From positions 1 to 55,877 of the forward strand of contig JBNGIQ010009448.1 of NCBI GenBank assembly GCA_049999765.1: DNA of 55,877 bases, written 5' to 3'. Below are positions 32,949 to 45,140 of this stretch, in pieces. Within the stretch, counting starts at the first letter, position 1. The number at the start of each line of letters is the position of its first letter. The translations under genes were made by a program, and so were the position numbers. The notes under the pieces were generated by a model. The model had not been told where the DNA came from. It made no database searches and worked only from the letters and a program-made list of their open reading frames with translations. Source of the stretch: Phaeoceros laevis. Lineage: Eukaryota > Anthocerotophyta > Anthocerotopsida > Notothyladales.

Positions 32949-33290
32949 TTATGAAAAACCTGCACCGAATGCTTCTGAATAACCTGCATCACCTGCATCT
33001 CTTTATCTTTTTTTAGGAGCTTGATTGGCAGAACGATTTAAAAGCGGCTCAGGGGGAACATGATGCTTATGAAAAACCTGCACTAGATCCTTCTAATTTG
33101 AATAACGTGCATCACCTGTACCTCTTATCTTTTTTCAGAAGCTTGACTGGCAGAACGATTTAAAGCGGCTCAAGGGGGACAAGATGCTTATAAAAAACTG
33201 GCACCGGCTTCTTCTGAAAAACCTACATCATCTACACCTAGAGCTCTATCTTTTTTCAAGAGCTTGACTGACAGAAAGATTTAAGGCAGA
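32949..33290. repeat. Three tandem ~120-bp units with splice-acceptor-like core
   Basis: Units start TTATGAAAAACC at 32949, the same at 33067, and TTATAAAAAACT at 33188. Each contains TATCTTTTTTYAG, a polypyrimidine tract plus AG, followed by GAGCTTGAYTGGCAGAACGA. They are diverged but clearly related. Confidence 0.85.
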
Positions 33291-33511
33291 TATGCTAACA
33301 ATGACATAGATCTACCTTGTTGGCAAGAGCTATGCCGGTGGATGCCTAAATTGTTGCTGTTGATGAAATGGAATGAGACATGACTGGACATGCCTTGTGA
33401 GATTTCTCAACTGTGTTTTATAACCTAAACTGCAAGGCAGCAACTCCTGCTGGATTTCCTAGCATGCCCAAAGTCACTCATTAAACTAGTAGTAGTAGTA
33501 GTAGGGGAGGT

Positions 33512-33548
33512 CATGCTAACCGACTCCACATGGGAATCGAGCACGCCG
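33512..33548 (-). mobile_element. SINE-like 3' module, copy 3
   Basis: CATGCTAACCGACTCCACAT then GGGAATCGAGCACGCCG, preceded by (TAG)n at 33488-33504. On the minus strand the upstream 60 bp reads tRNA-like (GGGCTATGGCGGTACGCTGG followed by ACAT...ATGT arms and GTGCTCGATTCCC), supporting a tRNA-derived SINE. Confidence 0.55.
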
Positions 33549-34163
33549 GCACATCTCGCTTGTGAATGTCGAGCCCAGCGTACCGCCATAGCCCGTGGTG
33601 CAACTCATCGTGGGGCTATGGCTCACAATGGCGATGACACATATGGCGGACATCACAAGCTTTAAGAGATGGCAGGGCGACGCAACATACGAAGTGGTAT
33701 GGACAAATGAAAATACTGAAATAGCACTCACGATTTTAGACTTTTAGTCAATGATTCAACCTGATTAGTTTGAGTTAGATATGTGGCCGCAATTCTTTTA
33801 ACTTTAGTTAATTTAACCCTTATTGGATCACCAAGTCACAACACCGTCATTAGCCGGCTTAAAAGCAACACCGTCATTAGCCGTCATTAGCCGGCTTAAA
33901 AGCAACACCGTCATTAGCTGGCTTGACAGACAATGTCATGCTACAAGCTTGCCAAGGCTTTATAATCTTGCCCAACCTTCGCAATAACTAATTAATTATT
34001 CGTCAATTACCAATACTCTTTCAACTATAGCTATATGACTTGTTATGTTGCTCGACGTGTTATGCTGCTCGTACTCAAGCTTGCTTAATGTTCAGCTAGT
34101 TTCATCTTAGTAGTCTATTCTAATTTAGTCCGGGTATGCCACAACTTTGCTAAAAACTCTCAG

Positions 34164-34361
34164 TATGGTGCACTTCATAATGCAGAGCTCACACTTTTTG
34201 CAATTGTATGATTAGTAAACTCGAAGCTTAACTATCTTAAAGTTGGACATAAAGTATAACTCTATGGTGCACTTCACAATGCAGAGCTCACACTTTTTGC
34301 AATTGTATGATTAGTAAAGTGGAAGCTTAACTATCTTAATTTGGACATAAAGTATAATTCT
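34164..34361. repeat. 99-bp tandem duplication
   Basis: TATGGTGCACTTCAYAATGC ... TAACTATCTTAA ... GGACATAAAGTATAA occurs at 34164 and 34263 with very few differences, so the duplication is recent. Confidence 0.9.
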
Positions 34362-37300
34362 ATCCAGTTTTGTACGGGTGCAAAGAAAATGTGAAAATAC
34401 TGAAAATACTGTGCCCAAATCTTGAGTTCTTGTACTAAATTCACCATGGACCATAGATCATGAATGGATCACATGAGTGAAAGGGCTCTTCTTGTGTCAA
34501 CACGGCGCCTTTTGCGGAAGGATTCTTCTTGGCACTTAGTCAATTACCCAAGGATTATGTGGTACTAATCAAAGACAATAGTAACATTACAAACCATGTG
34601 TGTGTGTGTATAATTCCACGAGGTTGACTTTGTAGTGTTTGTAGTATTATGGGTGGTGCTACCTACAAGTGAATATAGACGATTTTGTTAGAAACCAAGA
34701 TCCCATTGAGGATTATGAGCCTATGTCATCTTGAACATCCTCTTATGACATTAGCTCGAATATAATAAATTTTTATCGTGCCATTACTGTATGTCTATAA
34801 TAGTATAGCTATTTCCCCATGTAATCTATTGATAATAAATTGAATGTTACCCTAGGAAAGTTAAGCCTCTAAGTTCAATATTCTTTTTCAATGGATGTTT
34901 TTTAAAAATATTTCATCTAGTTTTTTTTAATAGTGTGGTACTAGGCTCCTAACCATATCACATGAGAAAGTTCGTGTGATCCCCCTATGATCCGCAAAGT
35001 TGTTCTCATGTAATTCCTTCATGATTTAGGGGCTTGAAGTGAGGAAGGGGGAAAGTATCACCTAGGCAAGTCTCCACTTACTTTTAATAGCACAATTGAA
35101 GAGAGAGTGCTAGATCTGTAACCATAAATCACATAACCATACATCACAGGATCTCTATACCATGGATCACATAAGTTACCTTGGAGAAGAAGAAGAAGAA
35201 CTTTAGTGCGTATGGGTCCGAAATGCTTTGGAGCAAGTTGCACTTTTAAATACATAATTGGGAAGTGAGCACTAATCTATATATGTAGATGACAAACTTT
35301 CCTTCCCCAGAGGGCATGGTTTGGATACTAATCTATATCCATCCATGCATCACAACCTTTCCTTGCTCCCTCTCTTACCATAGATCACAAGGGCACATCC
35401 ATAGCACTGGCACCACGTGAGCAAGTGGTACCTTTTATGGCCTTTTTATTGTGGGGTGTGGAGGGTGCACATTTTATGTAAGCTTAAAGAGTCCAAAGCC
35501 TTTCAAAGATCATGCCACTGACACATTTTATGTAAGCTTAAAGGGTCCACAGTGTTTAAAAGGACACATTTAATGTAAGCCTAAAAAGTCCGAAGTGTTT
35601 CAAAGAGCATGCCACTCACAGTGATGCACAGCAAACAAGGAATCCAACAGGCAATCCAAGGAGGAGATCATGCAATCTAAGGAGGGGGGGGGCGGGGGGC
35701 CAGAGGGCCAGAAACATCCCTGAACCATCCCTGATCCCTTGCAAGGTGGAGTAGGTCATCTGCCGCACAGCAATCGAAGGAAAAACCTGCAGAAATCTAA
35801 GGGAAAACCTGCAGGGAAAAAGCCTGCAGAGGTTTTAGAGAAAAGCAATCGAACAAGGAGAAAATGGACTGCGTCCACGTGTTCTGCCTCTACACGTACG
35901 CATGTGTGTGCGTGCTTATTGGCTTATTGCCTAACATCCGGGCGAAACTTCGGCCCCTGTATACGCATGTATCCGTCTACCAGTGTTGGGTATGGTGTAG
36001 GTATGCGTGTATAGTGGCACCATTAATGGGTAGCGGAAAGCCAATAATGTGGCACATTTTATAGGGAGATTGGTTGTATCTCACCCACTCATGTTGGCTG
36101 CTCCTGGAACAGTGTGCCCTAAGCCACCACATGTGGCAGTGACGTTGGCCACACCCATTGAATGCCGTGGACCCCGGAGAATGGCGTGGCCCGCAATGAG
36201 GTACGGGATTTTCGTCGCAGAGCCGCAGCGCCGTTGGCCTGTTCAGTCCTTGCCGCAAAAGCACCAAACTATTCCCTTCCGCTTCCGTCGCTGTCCCAGC
36301 CGCCTCCTATCAGAGGAGGGGCTCTTATCCCCACCCCTGCTTTTGTTTGGTTGCATCATCATCATTCTTCATACATGCATTTCACTCGCGCCCGCATCCA
36401 TAGCTGTCTTGTTCTTTTTTGCTTTCTGTTCTGTTGGAACGATTTAGCACTCCTGCCAATCCTGCTTTCCGTTGTAAAGTAGAGGAAGCTTCCTGCCCAA
36501 CATTCTGTGGTGTTCCTCCCGTCCAAAGCAGAAACCGGTCACAGTGAGTTGAGTGACACTGTGGCTCCGACAGCGCACCGCTGTCTGTCGTGCTAAAGAT
36601 AAATCCCATCCTGATGATAACCGCTTGACTTGGGGCGCTCCTGGATGCATATGCCTGCTACACAGGCCCACCCACCCACGCTTTGTCGCGACCGTGTCGA
36701 GATACCACATAACCGAACTTTCACCACCTGGGGGGGGGGGGGTAAATAATAGGGGGAGTTTTTAGCCTCAGTCCACGGAAAAGCTCGACCTTCACAATTC
36801 ATTCATCACAGTCTGAGGTGTGTCAGGCGACATAGGCAGGCAGCACAAATATCTAATAAAGTGGACCGAATTTAGCTATTTTGAACCGGCCTGTCAGGGC
36901 AGCAGCATAATTCCATCTTTTGGCTTTTTGGCAGGCTCCTATCCAGGTGGTAATTACCTCGGCGGGCCCGCCGCACCCCAGGTACCGCAGGCCCTACATG
37001 AATCTAGGCTTAGCCTCTAGACCCCTAGGTAGCCTAGCTTTGACCAATCATCCGCGTGTCCGGGTGGGCCCACGCTGCGTCAGGGTACGGTGCAGCAGCG
37101 CAGCTGCGCACTCAGTATTGTGCGAGCCATACGGCGCACGCATCATGCAGCGACGTAGGACGTACGACGTGGCATTTGTAGCCCGCCTTCTGTTCGATGG
37201 TTCGATGCATTATGAGACGAGAGCAGCTTACCACCACACAACAGCTCGCGACACTGCATCGATTACGGATATTCAGGATCTCCGCATGACAGTCGAAGTT

Positions 37301-37536
37301 GTGGCATAGGATAAGCCATGAGCGGTAGGTAATATAACCCCATCGACAAACCCACAGAAACATTGCTCATGTCTGTGTGTACATACATTTGCGTGTGTGT
37401 GTGCAATTGCGGAGTCTCGGCAGCCTATGGACAAGCATTGGGCCCCAAACGTGTATAAGCTGGGATGGGATCTTGCGGTACGTCCTTCCGCAGTGCAGTC
37501 TAAACAGGGCCCCGCCGTGTGTGACCTTCCTTCCGA

Positions 37537-37600
37537 CCTTCCTGTCTGAACCACGTAGTGGGGATCCTGGGGCTGGAATCGAACCCCTCTCATTGGCATT
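37537..37600 (-). mobile_element. tRNA-derived SINE-like copy A
   Basis: On the minus strand the core reads GGGGTTCGATTCCAGCCCC, then AGGATCCCC and TTCAGACAGGAAGG. It contains an exact RNA polymerase III B box (GGTTCGATTCC, plus 37575-37585), and about 30 bp upstream an A-box-like TGGCCGACACG. The T-stem does not pair, so it is not a functional tRNA. A second copy lies at 37755. Confidence 0.5.
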
Positions 37601-37754
37601 CGCGTGTCGGCCACCCATTTATAATATACTTTACTGTAGTGGCGTCTCGGGGTCACTTGGATTCAGTGGGGCCTGCGACAACTGCGCACCAGGCCAGATG
37701 CAGGCGCTTGCTACCCATTCACGAGCTCGCTCTATTTACCGGCAGCTTTTTGTT

Positions 37755-37818
37755 CCTTCCTGTCTGAAGGAACTGGCGGGGATCCTGGTGCTGGAATCGA
37801 TCCCCTCTCGTTCGGTAA
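37755..37818 (-). mobile_element. tRNA-derived SINE-like copy B
   Basis: Shares CCTTCCTGTCTGAA, GGGGATCCTGG and CTGGAATCGAWCCCCTCTC with copy A, 218 bp away in the same orientation. The B box has one change (GATCGATTCC). Confidence 0.5.
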
Positions 37819-39477
37819 TGGCCTATAAATAGTTTGCGGACTTTCCATGTGCGAGAAAGTTCCATACCTTCTCGCCACGCGTCGCGACCTTAACTGTATT
37901 GAGCCGTAGGGTTTTGGGTTCGCGCAAGTTTTGACCAGATACGGGCTTGGCAACCTCTGTTTGCCGGTGGAGGCACCGCCACGAGCAGGTTGCTCTGACA
38001 TTTCTGGCCTTCTTCTTCTTCGTCTTCGTTTCCTTTTTCGGGATGCCGGAACGAGCAGTGGTGTTGTTGGGAGACTCCCGGACAGGATAAGGCCCAGCTA
38101 GGCTTGGCTTGTCCGCATACGTATCTTCGGACATGGGATCCCTGGGTGGGTCCGTTACCAGGGCTACTAGTGTAGCCTCATGTAGCTAGGCTAGGCCTAG
38201 GCTCCTAGGCCTACCTGCAGGTGAAAATCAAACCTTTGTGGGTCAGCTGTGACATCAGATCACGGATGCAGAGCATGATACATCAATCATACGTCGTGAT
38301 CGGGAAACTGAGTTCCGGAGCAGTTCTTCGCGCTTCTGAACTGCATTACTTTTGATCAGGGACGTAGCACTTTCCACAGATGCCGTTGTCCTGCTTCGAA
38401 ATCTAGAAACTCTGTTCCCGGGCAGTTCTCAGCAGTTCAGAACTGAAACTGCTGATATGCGCGCGCGTACACTTTAAATTCCGGTACACCGGAGCCGATG
38501 TTGTAATAAGGACAGGTGACGTCCGCGCGCGCGGACCATGATGATGCTGGTGCAGCCCTTCGCCTCTCCTCGGGGACCGCCCCAGCCAGGCACTTGCTTC
38601 CTGCCACACCAAGTACCAAAATGATGCGGAACCATTGAAAAACCCAAGTACGTGGCCCACCCCACCTCCTTGTCTCCTGCCAAGCGGCGCCCCAAGTCAC
38701 TCGATGCATAATTGCCCCTGATAGCTAAAAACCTTGTCAGAGCCTGCCGCTGGCGTCACCCACTAATCATCTTTACTCTCCGGCCGGAGCTTAACTCGAC
38801 CAGGTGGTCAGATTAATCATGCACAGGTTAGGCGCAACGAACCGGACCGTTTGCCGCCCAATCATATGAACCCCTGAATCATACTTTCGCAACTGAATTG
38901 AGAAATGGCCCCTTTCGGGCCGCTCCTAACAGCACGATAGACTAACCTGCTGGAGAAGTTGAACCAATTGTCCCTCTACTCACAAACGCACACCAACTTA
39001 CAAATTGATACTTCGGGTCCCCGAATGAGTGGACTGGTCTCTGCCCTACATTTGGAGAAGCTCTTCTTCCTCTCCTCCGTCTACATAAACCAATAACCGA
39101 CAAGCGCAAATCAGCGAGGGGCTTATTAGTTTAGCCGCCATGCGACAGCAGGAAGGCAGCCGATTCCTCCTCTTCACCCAGCACTTGCCGCTGACAGAAT
39201 CTACAGGCTTGTGCTGGCCAGGTCCTACCTGCATCGCTATGTCTTCTCAGCTCATGGCACTGGGATACTTAGGCAGCAACAACATCCGCTGTCTATTACT
39301 ACCACCGCCCACAAACTAGACTAGAACTGCAGTGGGTTAGGCCTGGGATGGGTTGCGCAACTTGCGATACATGTGGTGCTATGGGGAAGTCTGTGGGCCT
39401 GATTAAAAAAGGCAGACCAAGAAGACCACCGCAAGGATAGGTGTTACTCTGACGAGGCAGTACTCCTGCCTGGCTAG

Positions 39478-39499
39478 CTGGCTGGCTGGCTGGCTGGCT
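39478..39499. repeat. (GGCT)n microsatellite
   Basis: About five perfect GGCT repeats following GGCTAGCT. Confidence 0.8.
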
Positions 39500-42416
39500 T
39501 TTGCTTATTAGAGTGTACTCGGATACCGTATATTGCAGATATTCCATATAATGTACCTCGTGACCCGGGCTCGCATAGCCAGACACACTTCACATGGAAA
39601 CCAAAGTTTTAGCAACCCCAGGCAAGCAAACTCTCCTCTCCTCACATGGATAGCTTGCTTGTTTTCTCCCCCGAATTGTTCATAGAAATACAGCTCTCCT
39701 ATGGCCCCCAAAAGGACAAGGAAGAGCCATTGTGCATACCTCGAGCTCGAGCCGTAAACAGATGGGGATGTTAGCTTGGTTAGATTATGGAAGTTGGACC
39801 ATGGGAGCAGACGAGGCAAGTATAGTACCCACGGCCAAAAGGGGCTAGAGGCCACTGCTGTCGAGACAGGACGGGACGGAACGGACTACACTGGCCTGGC
39901 CTGGCAAGCATCATTTGTTGGAGGCGATGATTCCGCTGTCCTGCAAATCACCAGAGAGAAACATCATTGCTGATTACCTTGAGCCCGAGTTGGGCTGCAA
40001 AAACACGTCCTGCTGCAGGCAAGAAGACGCAGGGGAAGGTGATACCAGCCAAACCCAGATCCTACATCCAACAGCGACTGCCTGCCACCATCCTAGTCTA
40101 GCATCCGGCCCCGATGCACATCCCCAAGCCCCCTGTGCCTGCCTACGTCAATTCCGCTCATTGCTTCTCCGTTCTGTTTTGCCCTGACTTGCCCAACTTT
40201 GTCGCCTTCGCATCTCTGGCGTGGCCGAACGGAACCCCCCATTTCTTAATGGGATGTCACCGTGTGGTTACGGGGATTGGTCGACTCTCGCACACTCGCA
40301 GGATTCCAGGTACCCATCAAAAAGACTCGTGGTTCAGGTCCTTGTTTGCTTCCTCGCTTGTTTCGTGCCAAGTCTGTGAGAGAGTGAGGATTCAGTTAGA
40401 ACCAAGGAGAAGAGGGAAGATATCTTCGCTTTGCGTCCGGCGACCCTCAGCTCCTCTCTCCTGTTGTCCACCAGCCACACTGCTGTTTCCCGTACGCTCC
40501 TCTGACAATGCAGCCTTGCCTTCCATTCTCTACCCTGCTCGCGCGTTGGAGCCCCAACGCGCGAGCACATCGTGGACTCGCGTTCCGACATGATCAAGAT
40601 GGCCTCTGAGCACCCCGCCCAGACCTAATGGATTCCTTTAACAACCTGTACAGCCTCGCTAGGAGACCTTGATTTGTGTCTGTCGTCCGCGCCCGGGGTC
40701 ACCTTCCACGCTCCGCCATCATAGTGAAGCGCCTCACAAATCGCGAGCTATCAACAAGTATCATGTATCTGTGCTGTGCATTTACCAACCATTGTTAAGC
40801 AAGATGAGCGGGCTCATAATTCACAGGGTCCAAACTAGCCTCAAAGCCCGAGGCTTGCTTGCTATTGACTACTACTCTACAGAGCCTAGTGGTAGAGAAC
40901 TTTGAGAAGTCTTGCTAGACGTACCACACACACAATGTTGGTGTAAAGTCAACAACACCCCCCTCGGCATTGGCTTACCACGACCGTGCACATTTGGAAC
41001 ATTAAGGAGCTGTGGGGTTAGGCAGATGCCGCGCAAATAGCAATCATGGTTCCAATGCATATGAGATGGGATCGCTACACTCACAGCTAGCAGTGAAAGC
41101 GTATACGGTATTACCTCAATATCACCGCGCTGCCGCTTCTCTCCTAGGGTTGAGATTACACTTGCATCTTTCTTTGGATCATTCTGATACAGTATAACCT
41201 GGATATTTGTTACGCCTCGGGAGCAGCATGAGGCGTAACATTTATCCGTGTGTAACACATATCCAATATAATCCTTCCTTTTCGGCACCGGGTCGGACAG
41301 CTCTAGAAGTAGTACCAGGGCATGCGTGCACAGTCAGCTTGTTCCCACCAGGGGCACCAGCCCATGTGAAGTTGCCTCCTCGACCGAGCCCTATGTGAGT
41401 GGCCCAAATCCTGCTTAAGAAACATACAATGGAGAGTAGGAATTTGACAAGCATCTTGATGATGATGGTGGAGCTTACCGTCTGTAGAGGCAAAACACGG
41501 AATCTCAACACACTTCCCGGTCCCTTCCAAACACGAGTTGAAGTGCACGGAGCGGTCACTGAACACCCAATCAAAATCTAGAACTAGCCGTGGTTGACTG
41601 TCCGTCAGACACTCCTCCTGGACATTAGGAGCAGAACAAAAGTGTCGGCTATTATGGCCCAACTTCACCAGCGGTTGCCTAAAAGAGAGATGCAATTTAA
41701 CCTCTACACCAAGTCAGCCAATCACCCAATTCCTCGTCTGTGCTGTTACAGTTCGAGGCTCAAGTGCTGGCAAACCCACAGCCGGCGGCTTTGTGCCATG
41801 CTACAGGTGCACACATCCTGTAGACTTCATCGTCAAGCCTGCACCTCCACGGGAAGTGTTAACGTCAAGCAGCCCTCCCGGCTTGATAAGCCGAGCCCTG
41901 GACAGCAGACGAAGACAGATGTACAAACTATCATATGTCAAAACCTGGAATAGCAGCAATAACACAGGCCGGCCCAGCACAAAAGTATTCCTGCAACCTC
42001 AAAACCAATTTTCTGCATCTGAGAATCTGATAAGAGAAGCCGTCCTGCTTTCTTTGAGGGCACCTAAGTAAGCTCGCCAGACAGTAGATCGCACCTTGAC
42101 TCCATAATAGCAGAGCTAACAGGCAGGCTAATTTGTCTTTCACTTACAGCTCCTCCTATTACAACTCAAATAATGAACTACTAAAATCTAAAGTGCCCTG
42201 TCAAAGGTCTACATATAGCCGCTCCTTTTCCCATGCGCTAGTGATGCATTCACCTGAAAAATAGAGGTGCATCAGCACAAACAGGACCGGAGACGTCCTG
42301 CAAATGACAGTGCACACATGGTTCTTGCTACAACTTCCAGCAAAAGACAGATAACCTGCTGGTCAATGAGCCCTGCACCACTCCCCACCATCAAGACTTC
42401 CTTGGCTCCGCAGTCA

Positions 42417-43557
42417 TCAGCGGTTCGTCTCAGCAGGCAAAGGGCGGTTAAATCCACCTACCAAGGAAGACACAAGAGAGGATGAGCCAGTTAGCAGAGT
42501 ACAGACACATGTATAAGCAATATTCAGTGCAATAGCAGAAAAATACACAGATTCTAACCTCTTCTGTTCATGTACTGCCTTGGCTGTCGTTTTGTTGTGA
42601 GTTTAACAGCAGAATGATTTGTATCTGGCACATACTTACCCTGCAGCATGAAATGGCGTCAACACACACATCTTATCAGCATAAGGCTAAAAGGAAAAAC
42701 AAACTCTTGAACCAGCGCATCCCAGTTCACCAACAAAATGCCATTCACCATATGCATTCATAAGCGGCACCATGCAACAATACGGCATGTCGGAAGCAAT
42801 GCACCCTACAATAACCAGTAACAAAGGAATGCTTGGCATGGCTGGAACAATAACCACTGCGAATACGTGAGGTTAAAAAGGCGAACCTTCGTCGTGTTGA
42901 AGCCACCGGGAATCCCCATCTTCTTCATCAGCTCTTCCTCATTGGCAAGAGCCAAAGCATCCGAACCTGCGTGTTGCTCTTTCTGCTCCCGTGCTATTTC
43001 ATCAACAAACTCGGCCACAATAGCTGCTTGCTGTCCATCTTCGTCCTTCCTGTCATGCGGTCTTACACCGTTGTTAACAGAAATATCCATCCTGTCGTGC
43101 TCACGGTCCCTATTTCGTTCTGCCAGCCTATCCCGCCGAGGAGATCTACCTCGGCCATGCCGGTCCGCAGATGACCTATCTGGAGATGGTCCTCTCCTGC
43201 GCTCCCTCTCCCGTTCACGTTCTCTGTCTCGTTCCCTATCCCGTTCCCTCTCCCGGTCGCGATCTCCATCTCGCTCCCTGTGCCGATCCCTGTCTCGCTG
43301 CCTGTCCCGGTCCCGAAAGCTTTCCCGCTCTCGAACTCGGTCTCTGTCCCGCTCCCGATCACGACCAGCAAACCTTTCGCGTTCCTTCCCCCTCTCTACT
43401 GCAAAAGAGCAACCGAAGTTCAGCCACTAGAAGAAGAAATGCAGCAAGAGACCTATAGCTGCTTTGATAGTAAGCCAAGATCAACAACGATTCTACCAGC
43501 TATCAAACGAGACACACCTCTGCTGGGAGAGCGAGAGCGGGAACGCGACCTGGCCAT
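42417..43557 (-). CDS. SNRNP27: U4/U6.U5 tri-snRNP 27 kDa protein
   Basis: Four exons on the minus strand: 43557-43518, 43398-42887, 42640-42559, 42457-42417, all in phase (224 residues). It starts MARSRSRSRSPSR, then a long Arg-Asp/Arg-Glu region (about residues 15-90, RDRERDRERERERERR), then a conserved C-terminal domain: EEELMKKMGIPGGFNTTKGK, YVPDTNHSAV, RQPRQYMNRRGGFNRPLP. These match the SNRNP27/DUF1777 domain of the spliceosomal tri-snRNP 27K protein, which helps B-complex maturation and splice-site choice in the nucleus. The repeated codons produce long false open frames on the opposite strand (Ser-Arg-Leu-rich, 42867-43430). Start is the only ATG before the RS segment. Confidence 0.93.
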
Positions 43558-45140
43558 TGCCACATGCGCCTGTCAACCTTCTTCAACCTCCTGCGCCGTC
43601 CAAGATAGCCAGCTGCTCCTCTACTTCCGTGGAGCAGCGAGGCACGATTTTCCCCGACAAACTTCTGGCGCCATCGATTAGGTCACCCTGCGCAGGGCCC
43701 ATCCATTCACAACCTTGCATTCAAAACCTCGAAAGAAAATCTCGACTAGGTCTTCCGATGACTAGGAAGTTGAGGAAACATATCGAATTCTACGGAAGCC
43801 TGAACACACTGAGGTCGTCCGCGCTGCCTAAGCTGAAGACTTCGCAGGCTTGGCGATGGCGGGGGTGGGGGTGGGATAAAGTTGGCTAGCGAGGTTTTGT
43901 AGACTCGCGGTGCGGCTGGGAGGGACCGTCAGGCTGTAGTAGTGCCCAGAAGACAATCCTTCAACATCTATACAAGCATAATGAGCAAGGGGTTCTTCAT
44001 CAACTCCTCTACCAAGCCCATAGTGAGCTCGATCGAGCATATCGTGCGATCATAGCAGTCCAGGTCCTCTACCATCACCACCTACCCACCACATTCTCTG
44101 TGGACAATTTATTTGTCAAACATTTTGCAAGCATCCCCAAACTTCCACAATTTGAGTACATGTCTAACTGGTACCAGGCAGCTGCCACTAATCAAAATTG
44201 ATCATTCTGGAGAATATCAGCAGGGACATCCTTGCCTGAATCCAAAATTCACAGCGGTGGCACACGCTTTTCAGCCACATACACATAGCTGTCAGGCTTC
44301 ACAACTTTTAATAGCGCATCTGTCGACACAGGCAAGGGCTGTTGCATGGCTTCGTCCAATTTCACACGATGGAGAAGAAGCTCAGGAGTCTTAAGACTTG
44401 GCCTTGTTCTTTGTGGAGGACAGAGCCCGTCGTGTCGAAGTGAACGAGTGATGAGCAGTTCACATTTCAGAAAATTCAACCTCACAGAGATGAAATATGA
44501 GACAAATCACCTCGATGAGAGAATGGCAAGGGCATGCGGAGAGCCAGTACTGGCCAGGACGACTCCCGGCATGGAACTGGGGTCAAATCCAAGGCAAAGT
44601 CTCGTCCGACACTGAGAATTTGAAGAGGAAGGACGCCCTTCCAGAGGCTGAGAGCCTGCTAGACGAGTGAGCTGCTTCCGTCGATGGGAGCTGTGGCCGA
44701 TGAGGTAGGCATGGCGGCCTCTCCCCTAGACTCTGGCCCTTGACTCTGCGGGACGTGAATGACCTAGTTCTAACATGTTGGCGTTCAACCTGCTGAGTTC
44801 TGGGTTCTATATCCTAAAGGCTGCATCTACTGAGGGGCTGCATCTATTTGCTAAGTGGTCGGACAAACGGATGCTGGCACCAGCTAAAGAACTAATTGCT
44901 TGATCTTTTCCAACCTGCAATCGTCGTTCTAGTCTCCTTGTCCTAATTGCCAACAAATGCAAGAGAATGAGATCAAGGGAAATCCCGGCAGCAATCACGT
45001 TGAGAGACAGGAGCAGCTATGGGAGGATTTCTTCTCAAGCCCCTCAGACCGGTGGGATGACAAGCTGCGCAAGCCGAACGTGTTAGGATGAATTGGGGAG
45101 TGGTCTAGTTAGTGCTGCTTTTTCAGACGGCAAACTCCTG
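43558..45140. other. Divergent intergenic region
   Basis: Between SNRNP27 (-) and the third PLS PPR gene (+). A minus-strand open frame at 44249-44485 ends DALLKVVKPDSYVYVAEKRV and could be the last exon of a small gene, but no family or upstream exon was recognised. Confidence 0.4.

Larger units (their letters stand above)
31788..35700. other. Repeat block (part 3)
   Basis: No gene supported. It includes the 118-121 bp repeats at 32949, the SINE-like copy at 33512, a CACCGTCATTAGCCGGCTTAAAAG repeat at about 33840-33920, the 99-bp duplication at 34164 and a CACATTTTATGTAAGCTTAA repeat at 35468, 35522 and 35565. Open frames at 32026-32262 and 32348-32596 look partly protein-like but I cannot assign them. 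The minus-strand frame 32601-32855 (84 residues) is also unassigned. Confidence 0.5.
35701..42416. other. Long region without a recognised gene
   Basis: Composition is more GC-balanced than the preceding block, but no family was recognised. It contains a G-run (about 13 G) at 36731-36743, the two SINE-like copies near 37.5-37.8 kb, and a (GGCT)n run at 39478-39499. On the minus strand, 41300-42143 has open stretches with a hydrophobic start (MKDKLACLLALLLW) that splices in phase to a cysteine-containing exon (about 41445-41683), but the next junction does not keep frame, so I do not call a gene. Expression data would be needed to find spliced genes here. Confidence 0.4.

Noticed and set aside
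37537-37600. Possible tRNA gene (exact B box)
   Set aside because: The T-stem and acceptor do not pair, and a second degenerate copy lies nearby; a SINE-like origin is more likely.
41303-42143. Possible secreted multi-exon protein on the minus strand (signal-like MKDKLACLLALLLW, then a cysteine-containing exon)
   Set aside because: The first junction is in phase, but no splice to the following open stretch keeps frame and no family is recognised. Left as an unresolved region.
42867-43430. Plus-strand 187-residue Ser-Arg-Leu-rich frame resembling an SR splicing factor
   Set aside because: It is the reverse complement of the Arg-Asp/Arg-Glu region of SNRNP27, whose four exons splice in phase and end in the conserved domain.
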